From assembly GCA_039819115.1 (NCBI GenBank), contig JBCBST010000011.1, forward strand, positions 1-44,776: a DNA stretch of 44,776 bases, in the 5' to 3' direction. Shown here piece by piece: positions 25,727 to 33,904 of this stretch. Both the position numbers and the translations under genes were made by a program. The stretch comes from JBCBST01 sp039819115. Lineage in GTDB: Bacteria; Bacteroidota; Rhodothermia; Balneolales; Balneolaceae. The stretch's first letter is position 1. Each line of letters opens with the position of its first letter. The notes beneath the pieces are model-generated. The model saw only the letters and a list, made by a program, of their open reading frames with translations. It had not been told where the DNA came from and ran no database searches.

Positions 25727-27073
25727 ATGGTGGCTCAAAAGTTCAACATAGTATCTCTAATCCGCAAAAAAAGAGACGGAATTGTATTAACCAGTGATGA
25801 AATTCATTTTCTGGTTGATGAATTTACCGCAGATCGCGTCCCCGAATACCAAATGAGTGCGTGGTTGATGGCCGGTTTTATTCGCGGATTTTCTGTTGAA
25901 GAATCCACCGCTATTACTGATAGCATGCTCCATTCGGGCAAAGTGGTAGATCTGAATCACATACCCGGTGTTAAAGTGGACAAACATTCCACCGGGGGGG
26001 TAGGGGATAAACTTTCTTTGATCCTGGCTCCTATTGTAGCAAGTGCCGGAGTACCGGTTCCCATGATTTCCGGTCGGGGACTGGGGCATACCGGAGGTAC
26101 CCTGGATAAGCTGGAATCCATACCCGGGTTCCGAACCGATATGGATCTAACGCGATATATTTCCATCATAGAACGCCATAAACTGGTACTGGCCGGCCAG
26201 ACCGAAGAGATTGCCCCCGCCGATAAACGACTGTATGCCCTTCGGGATGTTACGGCTACGGTAGAGTCCATCCCGCTGATAGCCGGGAGTATTATGAGTA
26301 AGAAACTGGCCGAAGGCATCGATGCACTCGTGCTCGATGTGAAAGTGGGAAAAGGAGCTTTTATGAAAACGGTGGAAGAAGCTCAGCAGCTTGCACAGGC
26401 ACTGGTCGGCATTGGTACCCGATTTGGTAAGGAAACGATAGCCTATCTTACAGCCATGAACCAACCTCTGGGTAACACCATTGGAAACTGGCTGGAAGTA
26501 AAGGAGAGTATAGAAGTATTGACCGGAAGCGGACCAGAAGATGTGAATCAACTCAGTCATTTGCTGGCCGGCACGATGATTTACCTGGGAGAAAAGGCCG
26601 GTTCGGTTGAAGAGGGCGTAGCAATAAGTAAGCAGCAGGTTCAATCGGGGGCTGCGTTTCAAAAATGGATCGATATTGTTGCAGAACAAGGTGGGGATGT
26701 GGATATGATCACATATCCCGATAATTATCCGGCTGCTCAGTTTGAATTTGAGTTAAAAAGCGACCGGGATGGGTTCATCTCCGGTATGGAAGCTTTTGAG
26801 ATGGGAATAGCAGCTATCGAGCTGGGAGCAGGCCGTAAAGTACTGACGGATCAGATCGATCCTGCGGCCGGAATTGTGCTAAATAAGAAAGTTGGTGATG
26901 CGGTAGCTAAAGGTGAAACAATTTTGACAGCGTATACGAACAAGATCAGCGTGATTGAGAGTGTAACGGAACAGTTGTACCACGCACTCTCCATCTCGGA
27001 CGACCAACCAGAAGCCGAAAAGCAGGTAACGCATAGAATAGATAAACACGGAATGCAGCCTTTTCAGCTTTAA
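25727..27073 (+). CDS. Pyrimidine-nucleoside (thymidine) phosphorylase
   Basis: Cleaves pyrimidine nucleosides with phosphate, for salvage. The protein has 448 residues. The family signature is SGRGLGHTGGTLDKLE (115-130), and the phosphate-binding KVDKHSTGGVGDK loop is at 83-95. The three-domain layout of the family is complete (alpha lobe, alpha/beta lobe with SIMSKKLAEG and DVKVGKGAFMK, and the C-terminal barrel). Sequence alone does not separate DeoA from the broader Pdp type, so I give no symbol. The start is ATG 25727. TTACTTTA lies right before it, so the transcript may be nearly leaderless. Confidence 0.94.
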   Translation: MVAQKFNIVSLIRKKRDGIVLTSDEIHFLVDEFTADRVPEYQMSAWLMAGFIRGFSVEESTAITDSMLHSGKVVDLNHIPGVKVDKHSTGGVGDKLSLILAPIVASAGVPVPMISGRGLGHTGGTLDKLESIPGFRTDMDLTRYISIIERHKLVLAGQTEEIAPADKRLYALRDVTATVESIPLIAGSIMSKKLAEGIDALVLDVKVGKGAFMKTVEEAQQLAQALVGIGTRFGKETIAYLTAMNQPLGNTIGNWLEVKESIEVLTGSGPEDVNQLSHLLAGTMIYLGEKAGSVEEGVAISKQQVQSGAAFQKWIDIVAEQGGDVDMITYPDNYPAAQFEFELKSDRDGFISGMEAFEMGIAAIELGAGRKVLTDQIDPAAGIVLNKKVGDAVAKGETILTAYTNKISVIESVTEQLYHALSISDDQPEAEKQVTHRIDKHGMQPFQL

Positions 27074-27142
27074 CCGTTGCTTTCTGGTTCTAATCCACTA
27101 ATTTATTGTACAAACAAAGGGCATTAACCAATTACTCATATC

Positions 27143-27889
27143 ATGTTTAAACGATTTATAAGGGCCATAAAATCATTGTTTGGCGGCTTGGTAAGTTCCA
27201 TGGAAGACCCCAAGCTAATTCTTGAGCAAAATATCCGCGATCTGAATGACCAGATCCCGCAGATGAATGAAAATATTGCCACGGTAAAGGCGAATATGCT
27301 CATGCTACAAAAAGAAGTAGCCCGAAACGAAAAAGCAATTACGGAACTCACTTCAAAGGTTAAATCTGCAATTCAGGCTAATCGCGACGATATTGCACAG
27401 GAATATGCACTTAAACTGGAAAAGGCTAAGGAAACACTGGCGCACTCCCGTGATCAGTTGAAGTTTGCTGAAGCGGCGTACGAGAAAGCACTTAAGGTGA
27501 AAAAAGTGTTTATGCGGGAGAAAGACCGAAAGATACAGGAAGCCAAAGAAGCGTTACGTGCGAGCGAACGAGCCGAATGGCAGTCCAAAATTGCGGATAC
27601 CCTCGAATCCTTTGAAGTGGGAGGCATGGACCAGACCCACGATGAAATGATTACCCGGCTGAATGAACAAACCGCGATGAATGAGGCCCGAATGGAAATA
27701 GCCTTAGACAGTATCGATACGGAAAGCATGGAAATTGAAGTAAACGCAGAGAAGATTCGTGCCCAGGAATTGGTGAATCAATTCAAGATGGAAATGAATC
27801 AGACCTCGGGCTCTATCAGTATTGATGAACCTGCCGAAACCGAAGAAGAAAAGGGTAAAACCATTGGTAGTAAGGAAAAATCAAGCTGA
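27143..27889 (+). CDS. pspA: PspA/IM30 family membrane-stress protein
   Basis: A coiled-coil protein of 248 residues in the PspA/IM30 (Vipp1, LiaH) family, which belongs to the ESCRT-III superfamily and coats and repairs membranes. The N-terminal amphipathic helix is MFKRFIRAIKSLFGGLVSSM. The PspA start pattern EDPKLILEQNIRDLND is at 21-36. Long helices with heptad character run over about 37-150 and 165-220. Residues 149-192 end in EARMEIALDSID. A flexible acidic tail then carries KTIGSKEKSS at the C-terminus. The next gene repeats both the 149-192 segment and the tail motif. It is the first gene of a co-directional run. Confidence 0.93.
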   Translation: MFKRFIRAIKSLFGGLVSSMEDPKLILEQNIRDLNDQIPQMNENIATVKANMLMLQKEVARNEKAITELTSKVKSAIQANRDDIAQEYALKLEKAKETLAHSRDQLKFAEAAYEKALKVKKVFMREKDRKIQEAKEALRASERAEWQSKIADTLESFEVGGMDQTHDEMITRLNEQTAMNEARMEIALDSIDTESMEIEVNAEKIRAQELVNQFKMEMNQTSGSISIDEPAETEEEKGKTIGSKEKSS

Positions 27890-27922
27890 TAACGAACAGC
27901 TAATCTAATCCTTACCTCAATT

Positions 27923-27930
27923 AAAGGAGG
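27923..27930 (+). promoter_or_regulatory. Strong Shine-Dalgarno site for the short PspA-like gene
   Basis: AAAGGAGG sits 4 bases before the ATG at 27935. Most genes in this window lack such a site, so this protein may be made at a high level relative to its neighbours. Confidence 0.7.
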
Positions 27931-27934
27931 TATT

Positions 27935-28381
27935 ATGGCTTCTCAAGGTGAACAAGATCGCGACCGGCTAAAAGAAGAATACAAAGAACACTATCGGCGT
28001 ATTAAAGACGCGAAACAACGTCTTAAACAAGCCGAACAGAAAAACAGGATAGCCCAGGCGGTTAAGAATATGGATGCCAATGAGCTTATGAACTCTGTGG
28101 ACGATTTTCTTGGCAAAGTACGCGAAAAAGTGGCGTTCACCGAAGCTAAACTCGATTTAGCCATGGACGATCTTGACGACTCCGATTCTTCAACCAGCGA
28201 GGCTGTCCGCGAAGAAGAACGGCAGGAAGAACTTAGAAAAGCAAAGGCAAAACAAACCCTGCAACAAGTTAAGGCAGAAATGGGTATGCTTTACTCGGAA
28301 ATTGAAAAACATGCCGATGAGATTCGGGCTGAGAAAACCATTGGCACCAAAAAAGAATCCGATTCGTCTGCAAACAGCTAA
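27935..28381 (+). CDS. Short coiled-coil protein, apparent truncated PspA paralogue
   Basis: A charged helical protein of 148 residues with no signal peptide or membrane segment. Residues 38-81 align without gaps to residues 149-192 of the upstream PspA protein: both have IA at the start (I39 and I150), and EAKLDLAMDDLD (70-81) against EARMEIALDSID (181-192), exactly 31 residues further on. VKAEM (112-116) matches FKMEM in PspA. The tail KTIGTKKESDSS matches KTIGSKEKSS. The N-terminal amphipathic helix and first long hairpin of PspA are absent. It is therefore probably a PspA-derived partner that could co-assemble with or cap PspA, though this is inferred. It lies 45 bases after pspA. Confidence 0.8.
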   Translation: MASQGEQDRDRLKEEYKEHYRRIKDAKQRLKQAEQKNRIAQAVKNMDANELMNSVDDFLGKVREKVAFTEAKLDLAMDDLDDSDSSTSEAVREEERQEELRKAKAKQTLQQVKAEMGMLYSEIEKHADEIRAEKTIGTKKESDSSANS

Positions 28382-28395
28382 CTAATCTTATTTGG

Positions 28396-29280
28396 ATGAC
28401 TGATCAACTAAACATTAATTATACGCGGGAAGCCTTCATGAATCCCATTAACCTTGGGGTTTTGCTTGTGGCTACATTAGGTGCGTTTATGTTGAGCGGT
28501 TTTGGAGACTTACCCAATGTATTGTTGACGACCATTTTTGGTCTGGAACTGATGTATTTGGGCATATACCCGAAAATGCCTCGCTTCCGTAAAAAAATTG
28601 AGCTCAAAAAAATCAAAGAGCGACATGCAGCGAATAACGAGAAAGAGTTGTTCCAGTCGCTGGATTCAAAAAGCCAGAAACGGTTTTTGGTTCTTAAGCA
28701 TCTCGCAAAACTGGTAAACGAGAACTTTGAGAAGTTACCCTACTCCTCTCAGGGATTGTTAGACAATATAAAAGCCAAAATTGACGAGCTGCTCGGCAAT
28801 TACCTTACTCTGCTCGATTTAATTAAACGCTACGAAGTATATCTCAATACCACTTTAGAGCAGAATCTGAAGGAGGAAGTGATTCGTCAGGTTGAAGAAA
28901 TTAAAAGCATCGACTCCGAGAAGCTGAAGCGAACCAAAGCCCGACGTGTGGCCATTATGCAGAAAAGGCTTAAGAAGTTTGAGATCGCCAAAGAAAAATA
29001 TTTAGTGTGCGAAACGCACCTGGAAACCATCGAAGATGCCATCCGCTATATTTATGAGCAATCGATGACGATGAGCAATCCGGAAGAAATCGGCTTCCAG
29101 CTGGATAACCTGCTGACCGAAGTGGAAGAGACCTCACAGCTGATCGAAGATCTGGACCAGGATATTTTACCGGAATACACCGTAAGTTGGGAAGAAGAAC
29201 TGGATTTCGACTCTATTTTAGATGATCTTTCAGACGTGGATGAGACCACCACGAGTTCGTCTAAACGAGTAAAAAATTAA
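28396..29280 (+). CDS. Two-TM coiled-coil membrane protein of the PspA run, function unknown
   Basis: A protein of 294 residues that I cannot assign to a named family. Two closely spaced hydrophobic segments (about 18-36 and 42-58) are followed by a basic stretch (RFRKKIELKKIKERH). A long helical, charged cytoplasmic region (about 75-250) comes next, then an acidic, Ser/Thr-rich C-terminus. The layout suggests a membrane anchor with a coiled-coil platform facing the cytoplasm. It starts 14 bases after the short PspA-like gene and ends 4 bases before the crotonase gene. It is therefore very likely co-expressed with pspA and may recruit PspA to the membrane. Confidence 0.75.
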   Translation: MTDQLNINYTREAFMNPINLGVLLVATLGAFMLSGFGDLPNVLLTTIFGLELMYLGIYPKMPRFRKKIELKKIKERHAANNEKELFQSLDSKSQKRFLVLKHLAKLVNENFEKLPYSSQGLLDNIKAKIDELLGNYLTLLDLIKRYEVYLNTTLEQNLKEEVIRQVEEIKSIDSEKLKRTKARRVAIMQKRLKKFEIAKEKYLVCETHLETIEDAIRYIYEQSMTMSNPEEIGFQLDNLLTEVEETSQLIEDLDQDILPEYTVSWEEELDFDSILDDLSDVDETTTSSSKRVKN

Positions 29281-29284
29281 GGGC

Positions 29285-30064
29285 ATGCCCAACACATTTG
29301 AAACCCTCCTGTTTGAACAGGAAGAAAGCGGAATCGCACTCCTTACCATTAATCGACCGGCATCGCTGAATGCGTTAAGTAAGATGGTATTTGATGAGCT
29401 GGATGCAGCATTGGATGTCGTCAGTAACGACCACTCCGTTAAAGCACTTATCATTACCGGTGCGGGAGAAAAAGCATTTGTAGCCGGCGCTGATATCAAA
29501 CAATTAAGCGGGTTAAGCGCGGAAGAAGCAACCCAGACATCGGCCAATGGCCAGCGGGTGTTCCAGCGAATAGAAGATATGGAAATCCCGGTTGTTGCAG
29601 CTGTGAATGGATATGCACTGGGTGGTGGTTGCGAGCTTGCTATGGCTTGTCATCTTCGTTTTGCATCTCAAAACGCGGTACTAGGATTACCCGAAGTGAG
29701 CCTTGGTCTCATTCCCGGATGGGGTGGCACCCAGCGATTACCCAAATTGGTGGGTCAGGCTAAAGCCATAGAACTGGTTATTTCAGGTAATTTTGTGAAA
29801 GCCGACCAGGCAGAACGCATTGGTCTCGTAAATGCGGTGGCTGAGGATCATGTAGTAGAGTATGCCCGCACATTTCTTGGTAAGGTTTTGAAACAGGGAC
29901 CGGTAGCCGTGAAAACAGCTATTAACGCCATACAATCGGCCGGAGGTGAAGAGGGGTTTGAGGCAGAGGCAAATGCTTTTGGAGAATTGTTCGGAACCGA
30001 CGATTTTAAGGAAGGAACTGAAGCTTTCATAGAAAAACGAAAACCTCAATTCGTTGGTAAATAG
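29285..30064 (+). CDS. Enoyl-CoA hydratase/isomerase (crotonase) family protein
   Basis: A crotonase-fold protein of 259 residues that would hydrate or isomerise enoyl-CoA thioesters. The oxyanion-hole strings AFVAGADIKQL (64-74) and GYALGGGCELAMACHLRFAS (109-128) are present. Both hydratase glutamates are there: E117 in GGCELA and E137 in LPEVSLGLIPGWGGTQRLP. This favours a true enoyl-CoA hydratase (short-chain type) over other crotonases. It is only 4 bases downstream of the membrane protein gene, so it is co-transcribed with the PspA genes, but a functional link is unclear. Confidence 0.93.
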   Translation: MPNTFETLLFEQEESGIALLTINRPASLNALSKMVFDELDAALDVVSNDHSVKALIITGAGEKAFVAGADIKQLSGLSAEEATQTSANGQRVFQRIEDMEIPVVAAVNGYALGGGCELAMACHLRFASQNAVLGLPEVSLGLIPGWGGTQRLPKLVGQAKAIELVISGNFVKADQAERIGLVNAVAEDHVVEYARTFLGKVLKQGPVAVKTAINAIQSAGGEEGFEAEANAFGELFGTDDFKEGTEAFIEKRKPQFVGK

Positions 30065-30143
30065 GAATTAATAGCCCGTTAATGAACGACGAACCTCCAT
30101 CGGGTAGGCCGCTATATAATAACAGCGCACACAGAGTCATCGT

Positions 30144-31424
30144 ATGAACGAATGGCTTCTGATTATACTCACCATCTTTCTGAGTGGTTTTTTCTCAGGT
30201 TCTGAGATTGCTTTTGTTACGGCCAATCGGCTGAAGCTGGAAGTCACTTCCCGAAAACAAAGCTGGCTGGCCAATTCCATCGAGTTTTTTGTACGAAACC
30301 CGGAATCGTTTTTAACCACAACCCTGGTGGGTAATAACATTGTAAATGTAATTTATGCCACCTTAATGGCCATCTTTTTAGTAGAGCCTATTAGCGTGCT
30401 ACACGAACAATGGATGGGGTATGCGCCCAGTGCCTTTACGATTCTGCTAACCGAAACGCTGATCGCATCTGTGGTCATCATGCTGTTCGGAGAAATTGTA
30501 CCCAAAGCTATTTTCAGAGCGCAGGCCGATATCATGATCAATTTTATCGCTATTCCGCTTCGGCTCTGCTTTTTTCTGCTTCGGCCTTTGATTGTGATTT
30601 CGAATGCATCCTCGAACGTCATCATTAAGATGGTTCAGCCCGATGCTGAACAGGCGGAACAGTATTTTCGCCGGCAGGATGTGGAATTGATCTTTAAGGA
30701 ATTGCGTGAAAGCGGGGGGAGTGAAGATATTGATGAAGAAGACTCGGAAATCTTGCATAACGTGCTCGAACTCTCCAATAAGAGAGTGAAAGAATCGATG
30801 ATACCCCGTATTGATATCAATGCGGTTGAACGCTCGGCCAGTATCGAAGACGCACGCGACGTGCTCATTAAATCCGGTCATTCCAAGCTACCGGTATACC
30901 GCGAGAGTATTGATGATGTGGTTGGCGTGGTGTATGCCCATGATTTTTTCCATCATCCCAAAAGTCTGAACGAGATTGTACGCCCCGTAAAACTGGTGCC
31001 CTCTTCCAAAAAATCCAAAGACCTGATGACCGAATTCAGGGAATCCAATTCCTCGGTAGCTATTGTGCTCGACGAGTATGGAGGAACAGCCGGTATGGTT
31101 ACGATCGAAGATTTGATCGAGGAAGTAGTGGGTGATATTCAGGACGAACACGATATGGAGGAGGATGTGATGAAACGCCTGGCTCCCAATACGTTCATGG
31201 TAGGCGGTAACGTGGAAATAGAAGACCTCGCTGAACGATATCCTGAGATTAAACTGCATACGGAACCTTCTGAGTACGATACCGTAGCGGGCTATATTAT
31301 TAACCAGGTAGGTCGTATTCCTTCGGTTAATGAGGAACTAACACTTGAGGGCAAAAAATTTATCATCAGCAAGGCCACACCAGCCCGTATCGAGATGATA
31401 AAATTGATTCTGCTGGACGGGTAA
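30144..31424 (+). CDS. Hemolysin-family CNNM/CorC-type membrane protein (DUF21-CBS-CorC_HlyC)
   Basis: A protein of 426 residues with the standard three-part layout. An N-terminal DUF21/CNNM membrane domain has about four hydrophobic segments (1-175; FLSGFFSGSEIAFVTANRL, GEIVPKAIFRAQAD). A CBS pair follows (about 215-335; RVKESMIPRIDINAV, VVGVVYAHDFF, VLDEYGGTAGMVTIEDLIEE). The C-terminal transporter-associated domain is at about 345-426. The family is linked to Mg2+/Co2+ efflux; the name hemolysin is historical. It lies 79 bases after the crotonase gene on the same strand. Confidence 0.93.
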   Translation: MNEWLLIILTIFLSGFFSGSEIAFVTANRLKLEVTSRKQSWLANSIEFFVRNPESFLTTTLVGNNIVNVIYATLMAIFLVEPISVLHEQWMGYAPSAFTILLTETLIASVVIMLFGEIVPKAIFRAQADIMINFIAIPLRLCFFLLRPLIVISNASSNVIIKMVQPDAEQAEQYFRRQDVELIFKELRESGGSEDIDEEDSEILHNVLELSNKRVKESMIPRIDINAVERSASIEDARDVLIKSGHSKLPVYRESIDDVVGVVYAHDFFHHPKSLNEIVRPVKLVPSSKKSKDLMTEFRESNSSVAIVLDEYGGTAGMVTIEDLIEEVVGDIQDEHDMEEDVMKRLAPNTFMVGGNVEIEDLAERYPEIKLHTEPSEYDTVAGYIINQVGRIPSVNEELTLEGKKFIISKATPARIEMIKLILLDG

Positions 31425-31468
31425 ATCGTTTCCGGAGTCAGGTGCTTTAACTCATACTATGTTGCATT

Positions 31469-33181
31469 ATGTTTGATCACTATCCCAAATGGTCGCAAGA
31501 ATTTGCGCGAAAATATTTAAGCCGAACCATCAATACGTTTTTGTTGCACGGTAATGTGCACGACCTGGTTCCCCTTTCTGAGGAGAAAGAAACTCAGTTT
31601 GTACGCCTGAAAACATTCTTATCTGATGAGTTTTTTGGTGCCCGCGATTTTGTGGTGTTTTATGATCGTGCGTCGGGGATTTATTTCCGGGATAAAGAAT
31701 CCCAGAAAGATTTTAACCAGGCCCTGTCGGGACGGGATAGTCTGGTAGGAACAGATTACGCGAATAAAATGCCGAAGGACCCGGTTCGGGTCATGTCGTT
31801 GCTGGAGCAGTACTTCCGACTACGACTGGATCAGAAGAAAAGTGTCGCACTTATCATTGATTATGCGGAAACCATCATTCCCATGAGTGATGCGGCATCT
31901 ACCGGTAATGAAGACCGTACATCGCTGGTGTATCTGTCCCGTTGGGCACACGATCCTATGTTCCTGGCCTCCGATTTCACGGTAGCCCTGATCACAGAAA
32001 ACCTGGCCGATCTCAATAAGACCCTGGTACAAAATCCGTACACCACTGAGATCAAAATCAACATACCAGACGAGCAGGATCGGTTGGCCTTTATCCAGGA
32101 AGAGACGAAAGAAGACACTTTTGACGAGTTATCCTCGGTTACGCCGGCGATTATTGCCCAGCAAACGGCTGGACTGAATTATGTGAACATCCGAAGTGTG
32201 CTCTCTAATGCGAGAGAAAACAAAGAAACCATCACGTTCGAAAGCCTGGCCGAAAACAAAAAAGAGCTCATTGAAGCTGAGGCCTATGGGTTACTCGAGT
32301 TTGTAGAAACACCCTTTAACCTGGATAATGTAGCCGGCCATAAACAGGTGAAAACCCATTTAAGACAGGCTGTTCATGCCCTGAAAGCCGGTCGGCAAGA
32401 TGTTATGCCGATGGGATATCTGGTGTGCGGACCGGTGGGTACAGGAAAGACCTTCCTCGTAACCTGCTTTGCCAGCGAAGTAGGCATACCCATGGTAAAA
32501 CTGAAAAATTTCAGAAGTCAATGGCAGGGGGTGACCGAAGGGAATCTGGAAAAGATCCTTTCTTTGCTGAAAGCCATGGCACCTGTTGCAGTTATGATTG
32601 ATGAGGCTGATGCCTACCTGGGCGATCGTAACGCAAGTGGAGACAGCGGGGTAAGCAGCCGGGTGTTTTCCCAGATTGCAACCTTTATGAGTGATACCTC
32701 TAACCGGGGGCGTATTATGTGGTTTTTAATGACCGCCCGCCCGGATTTGATGCCCATCGATTTAAAGCGACAGGGCCGTGCTGAAGAGCATTTAGCCTTA
32801 TTCCCGCCTCATACCGAAGAAGAAAGGCTGGAGCTGTTTACTGCCATGAAGCAAAAAACCAAGCTTCAGTTATCAGACGAGCATGTACCGGCATTTCTTA
32901 AGGATGATAAAGTCACCTTTTCCGGAGCAGATATGGAGGCGGCACTCACCCGCGCTAAATTCCGGGCTGCAGCCAAAGGTCTGGATGATGTGGACGGGGA
33001 AACACTGGATGAAGCCTTCGCCGATTTCATCCCTCCAACTTATCCCGAAGAGGTAGAGCTTCAAACGCTGAACGCGGTGATTGAATGCACCAGTAAGGAA
33101 TTGCTACCCGAACGGTACCGTGAAATGGACCGGGACGAAATCCTGGCCACCATCGAGGAGCTGAAATTCAGAGTGGGTTAA
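31469..33181 (+). CDS. AAA+ ATPase, Ycf46-like, with degenerate N-terminal ATPase domain
   Basis: A protein of 570 residues. The C-terminal half is a classical AAA domain: NVAGHKQVKTHL lead (287-298), Walker A GPVGTGKT (321-328), Walker B AVMIDEAD (374-381), sensor region MTARPD (421-426) and a candidate Arg finger near R437. The N-terminal half (about 1-260) also looks ATPase-like, with a Walker-B-like SVALIIDYAE (125-134) and LVYLSRW and ALITENLADL, but no Walker A. The layout is that of Ycf46-type proteins, of largely unknown function. No membrane segment or protease domain is present, so it is not FtsH. It is 44 bases after the CBS gene and could remodel PspA assemblies, which is inferred. 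Confidence 0.85.
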   Translation: MFDHYPKWSQEFARKYLSRTINTFLLHGNVHDLVPLSEEKETQFVRLKTFLSDEFFGARDFVVFYDRASGIYFRDKESQKDFNQALSGRDSLVGTDYANKMPKDPVRVMSLLEQYFRLRLDQKKSVALIIDYAETIIPMSDAASTGNEDRTSLVYLSRWAHDPMFLASDFTVALITENLADLNKTLVQNPYTTEIKINIPDEQDRLAFIQEETKEDTFDELSSVTPAIIAQQTAGLNYVNIRSVLSNARENKETITFESLAENKKELIEAEAYGLLEFVETPFNLDNVAGHKQVKTHLRQAVHALKAGRQDVMPMGYLVCGPVGTGKTFLVTCFASEVGIPMVKLKNFRSQWQGVTEGNLEKILSLLKAMAPVAVMIDEADAYLGDRNASGDSGVSSRVFSQIATFMSDTSNRGRIMWFLMTARPDLMPIDLKRQGRAEEHLALFPPHTEEERLELFTAMKQKTKLQLSDEHVPAFLKDDKVTFSGADMEAALTRAKFRAAAKGLDDVDGETLDEAFADFIPPTYPEEVELQTLNAVIECTSKELLPERYREMDRDEILATIEELKFRVG

Positions 33182-33188
33182 CCCTGAA

Positions 33189-33217
33189 AGCGATAGGATT
33201 TGGGTATCCTCATCGCT
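33189..33217 (+). terminator. Hairpin just after the AAA+ gene (possible terminator)
   Basis: AGCGAT-AGGAT, loop TTGGGT, then ATCCT-C-ATCGCT forms an 11-bp stem with one bulged base, 8 bases after the stop codon. No run of T follows, so it would not be a classical intrinsic terminator. It may act as a 3' RNA stabiliser or a factor-assisted stop. Confidence 0.4.
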
Positions 33218-33339
33218 CCAAGCGATGCGATTCGGTATGCTTCATAACCGGACATGGATGAAATAGGCTAACCGCCCCGGTTTGACCTCATCCCTATTTA
33301 TATTGAACCTTTTCATTTCCCGCTCGACTATAGAGTGTA

Positions 33340-33897
33340 ATGGGAAGGCAAGCAGATCATATCATCAACGAACAGTTAGTAAAGCAGTATCTGGACGGTG
33401 ACTCTGAAGCACTAAAACAATTAGTACGGCGGTTTCACCCCAGGTTAAAGCGTAAAATTTACTACTACACCAATGTTGAGGAACCTGTTGAAGACATTGC
33501 CCAGGACTGCTGGTACGTCATCATCAATCACTTAGACCGTATCGTTTTTCAGATTGGTTTTGATGCGTGGGCACTGAACATTGCACGAAACAAAGCCATC
33601 GACTGGGTGCGCCAGCAGCAGCTAAGCCGTATGCGGGAATCCCAGATTGAGATTCAGCAACGAACAGAACAGGAAGAACAAGAGGAAGATGTAAAAGCGG
33701 ACAGGATTCAGCTGCTGAGATCTTCTATTCCACTGCTCTCTTCCACCGACCGCATTATCATCGGTCTGTTCTACCAGGATAATCTATCGCTTAAGGAGAT
33801 CAGTACGGTGCTTCGGATATCAGTGGGAACCGCCAAGTCCCGTTTATTTCATGCCCGTGAACACCTTAAGTCGGTGATACTAAACAAAACGAAATGA
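33340..33897 (+). CDS. ECF-type RNA polymerase sigma factor
   Basis: A sigma-70 family factor of 185 residues with only regions 2 and 4. Region 2 is visible as LVKQYLDGDSEALKQLV to EDIAQDCWYVIINHL and WALNIARNKAIDWVRQQ (about 12-95). Region 4 is RIIIGLFYQDNLSLKEISTVLRISVGTAKSRLFHAREHL (about 135-176), with a clear helix-turn-helix. The linker is Glu/Gln-rich. The next gene, 7 bases downstream, encodes a small membrane protein that may be its regulator. The 158 bases upstream hold a hairpin and a possible pseudoknot but no convincing promoter. Confidence 0.92.
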   Translation: MGRQADHIINEQLVKQYLDGDSEALKQLVRRFHPRLKRKIYYYTNVEEPVEDIAQDCWYVIINHLDRIVFQIGFDAWALNIARNKAIDWVRQQQLSRMRESQIEIQQRTEQEEQEEDVKADRIQLLRSSIPLLSSTDRIIIGLFYQDNLSLKEISTVLRISVGTAKSRLFHAREHLKSVILNKTK

Positions 33898-33904
33898 GGA
33901 CGTT

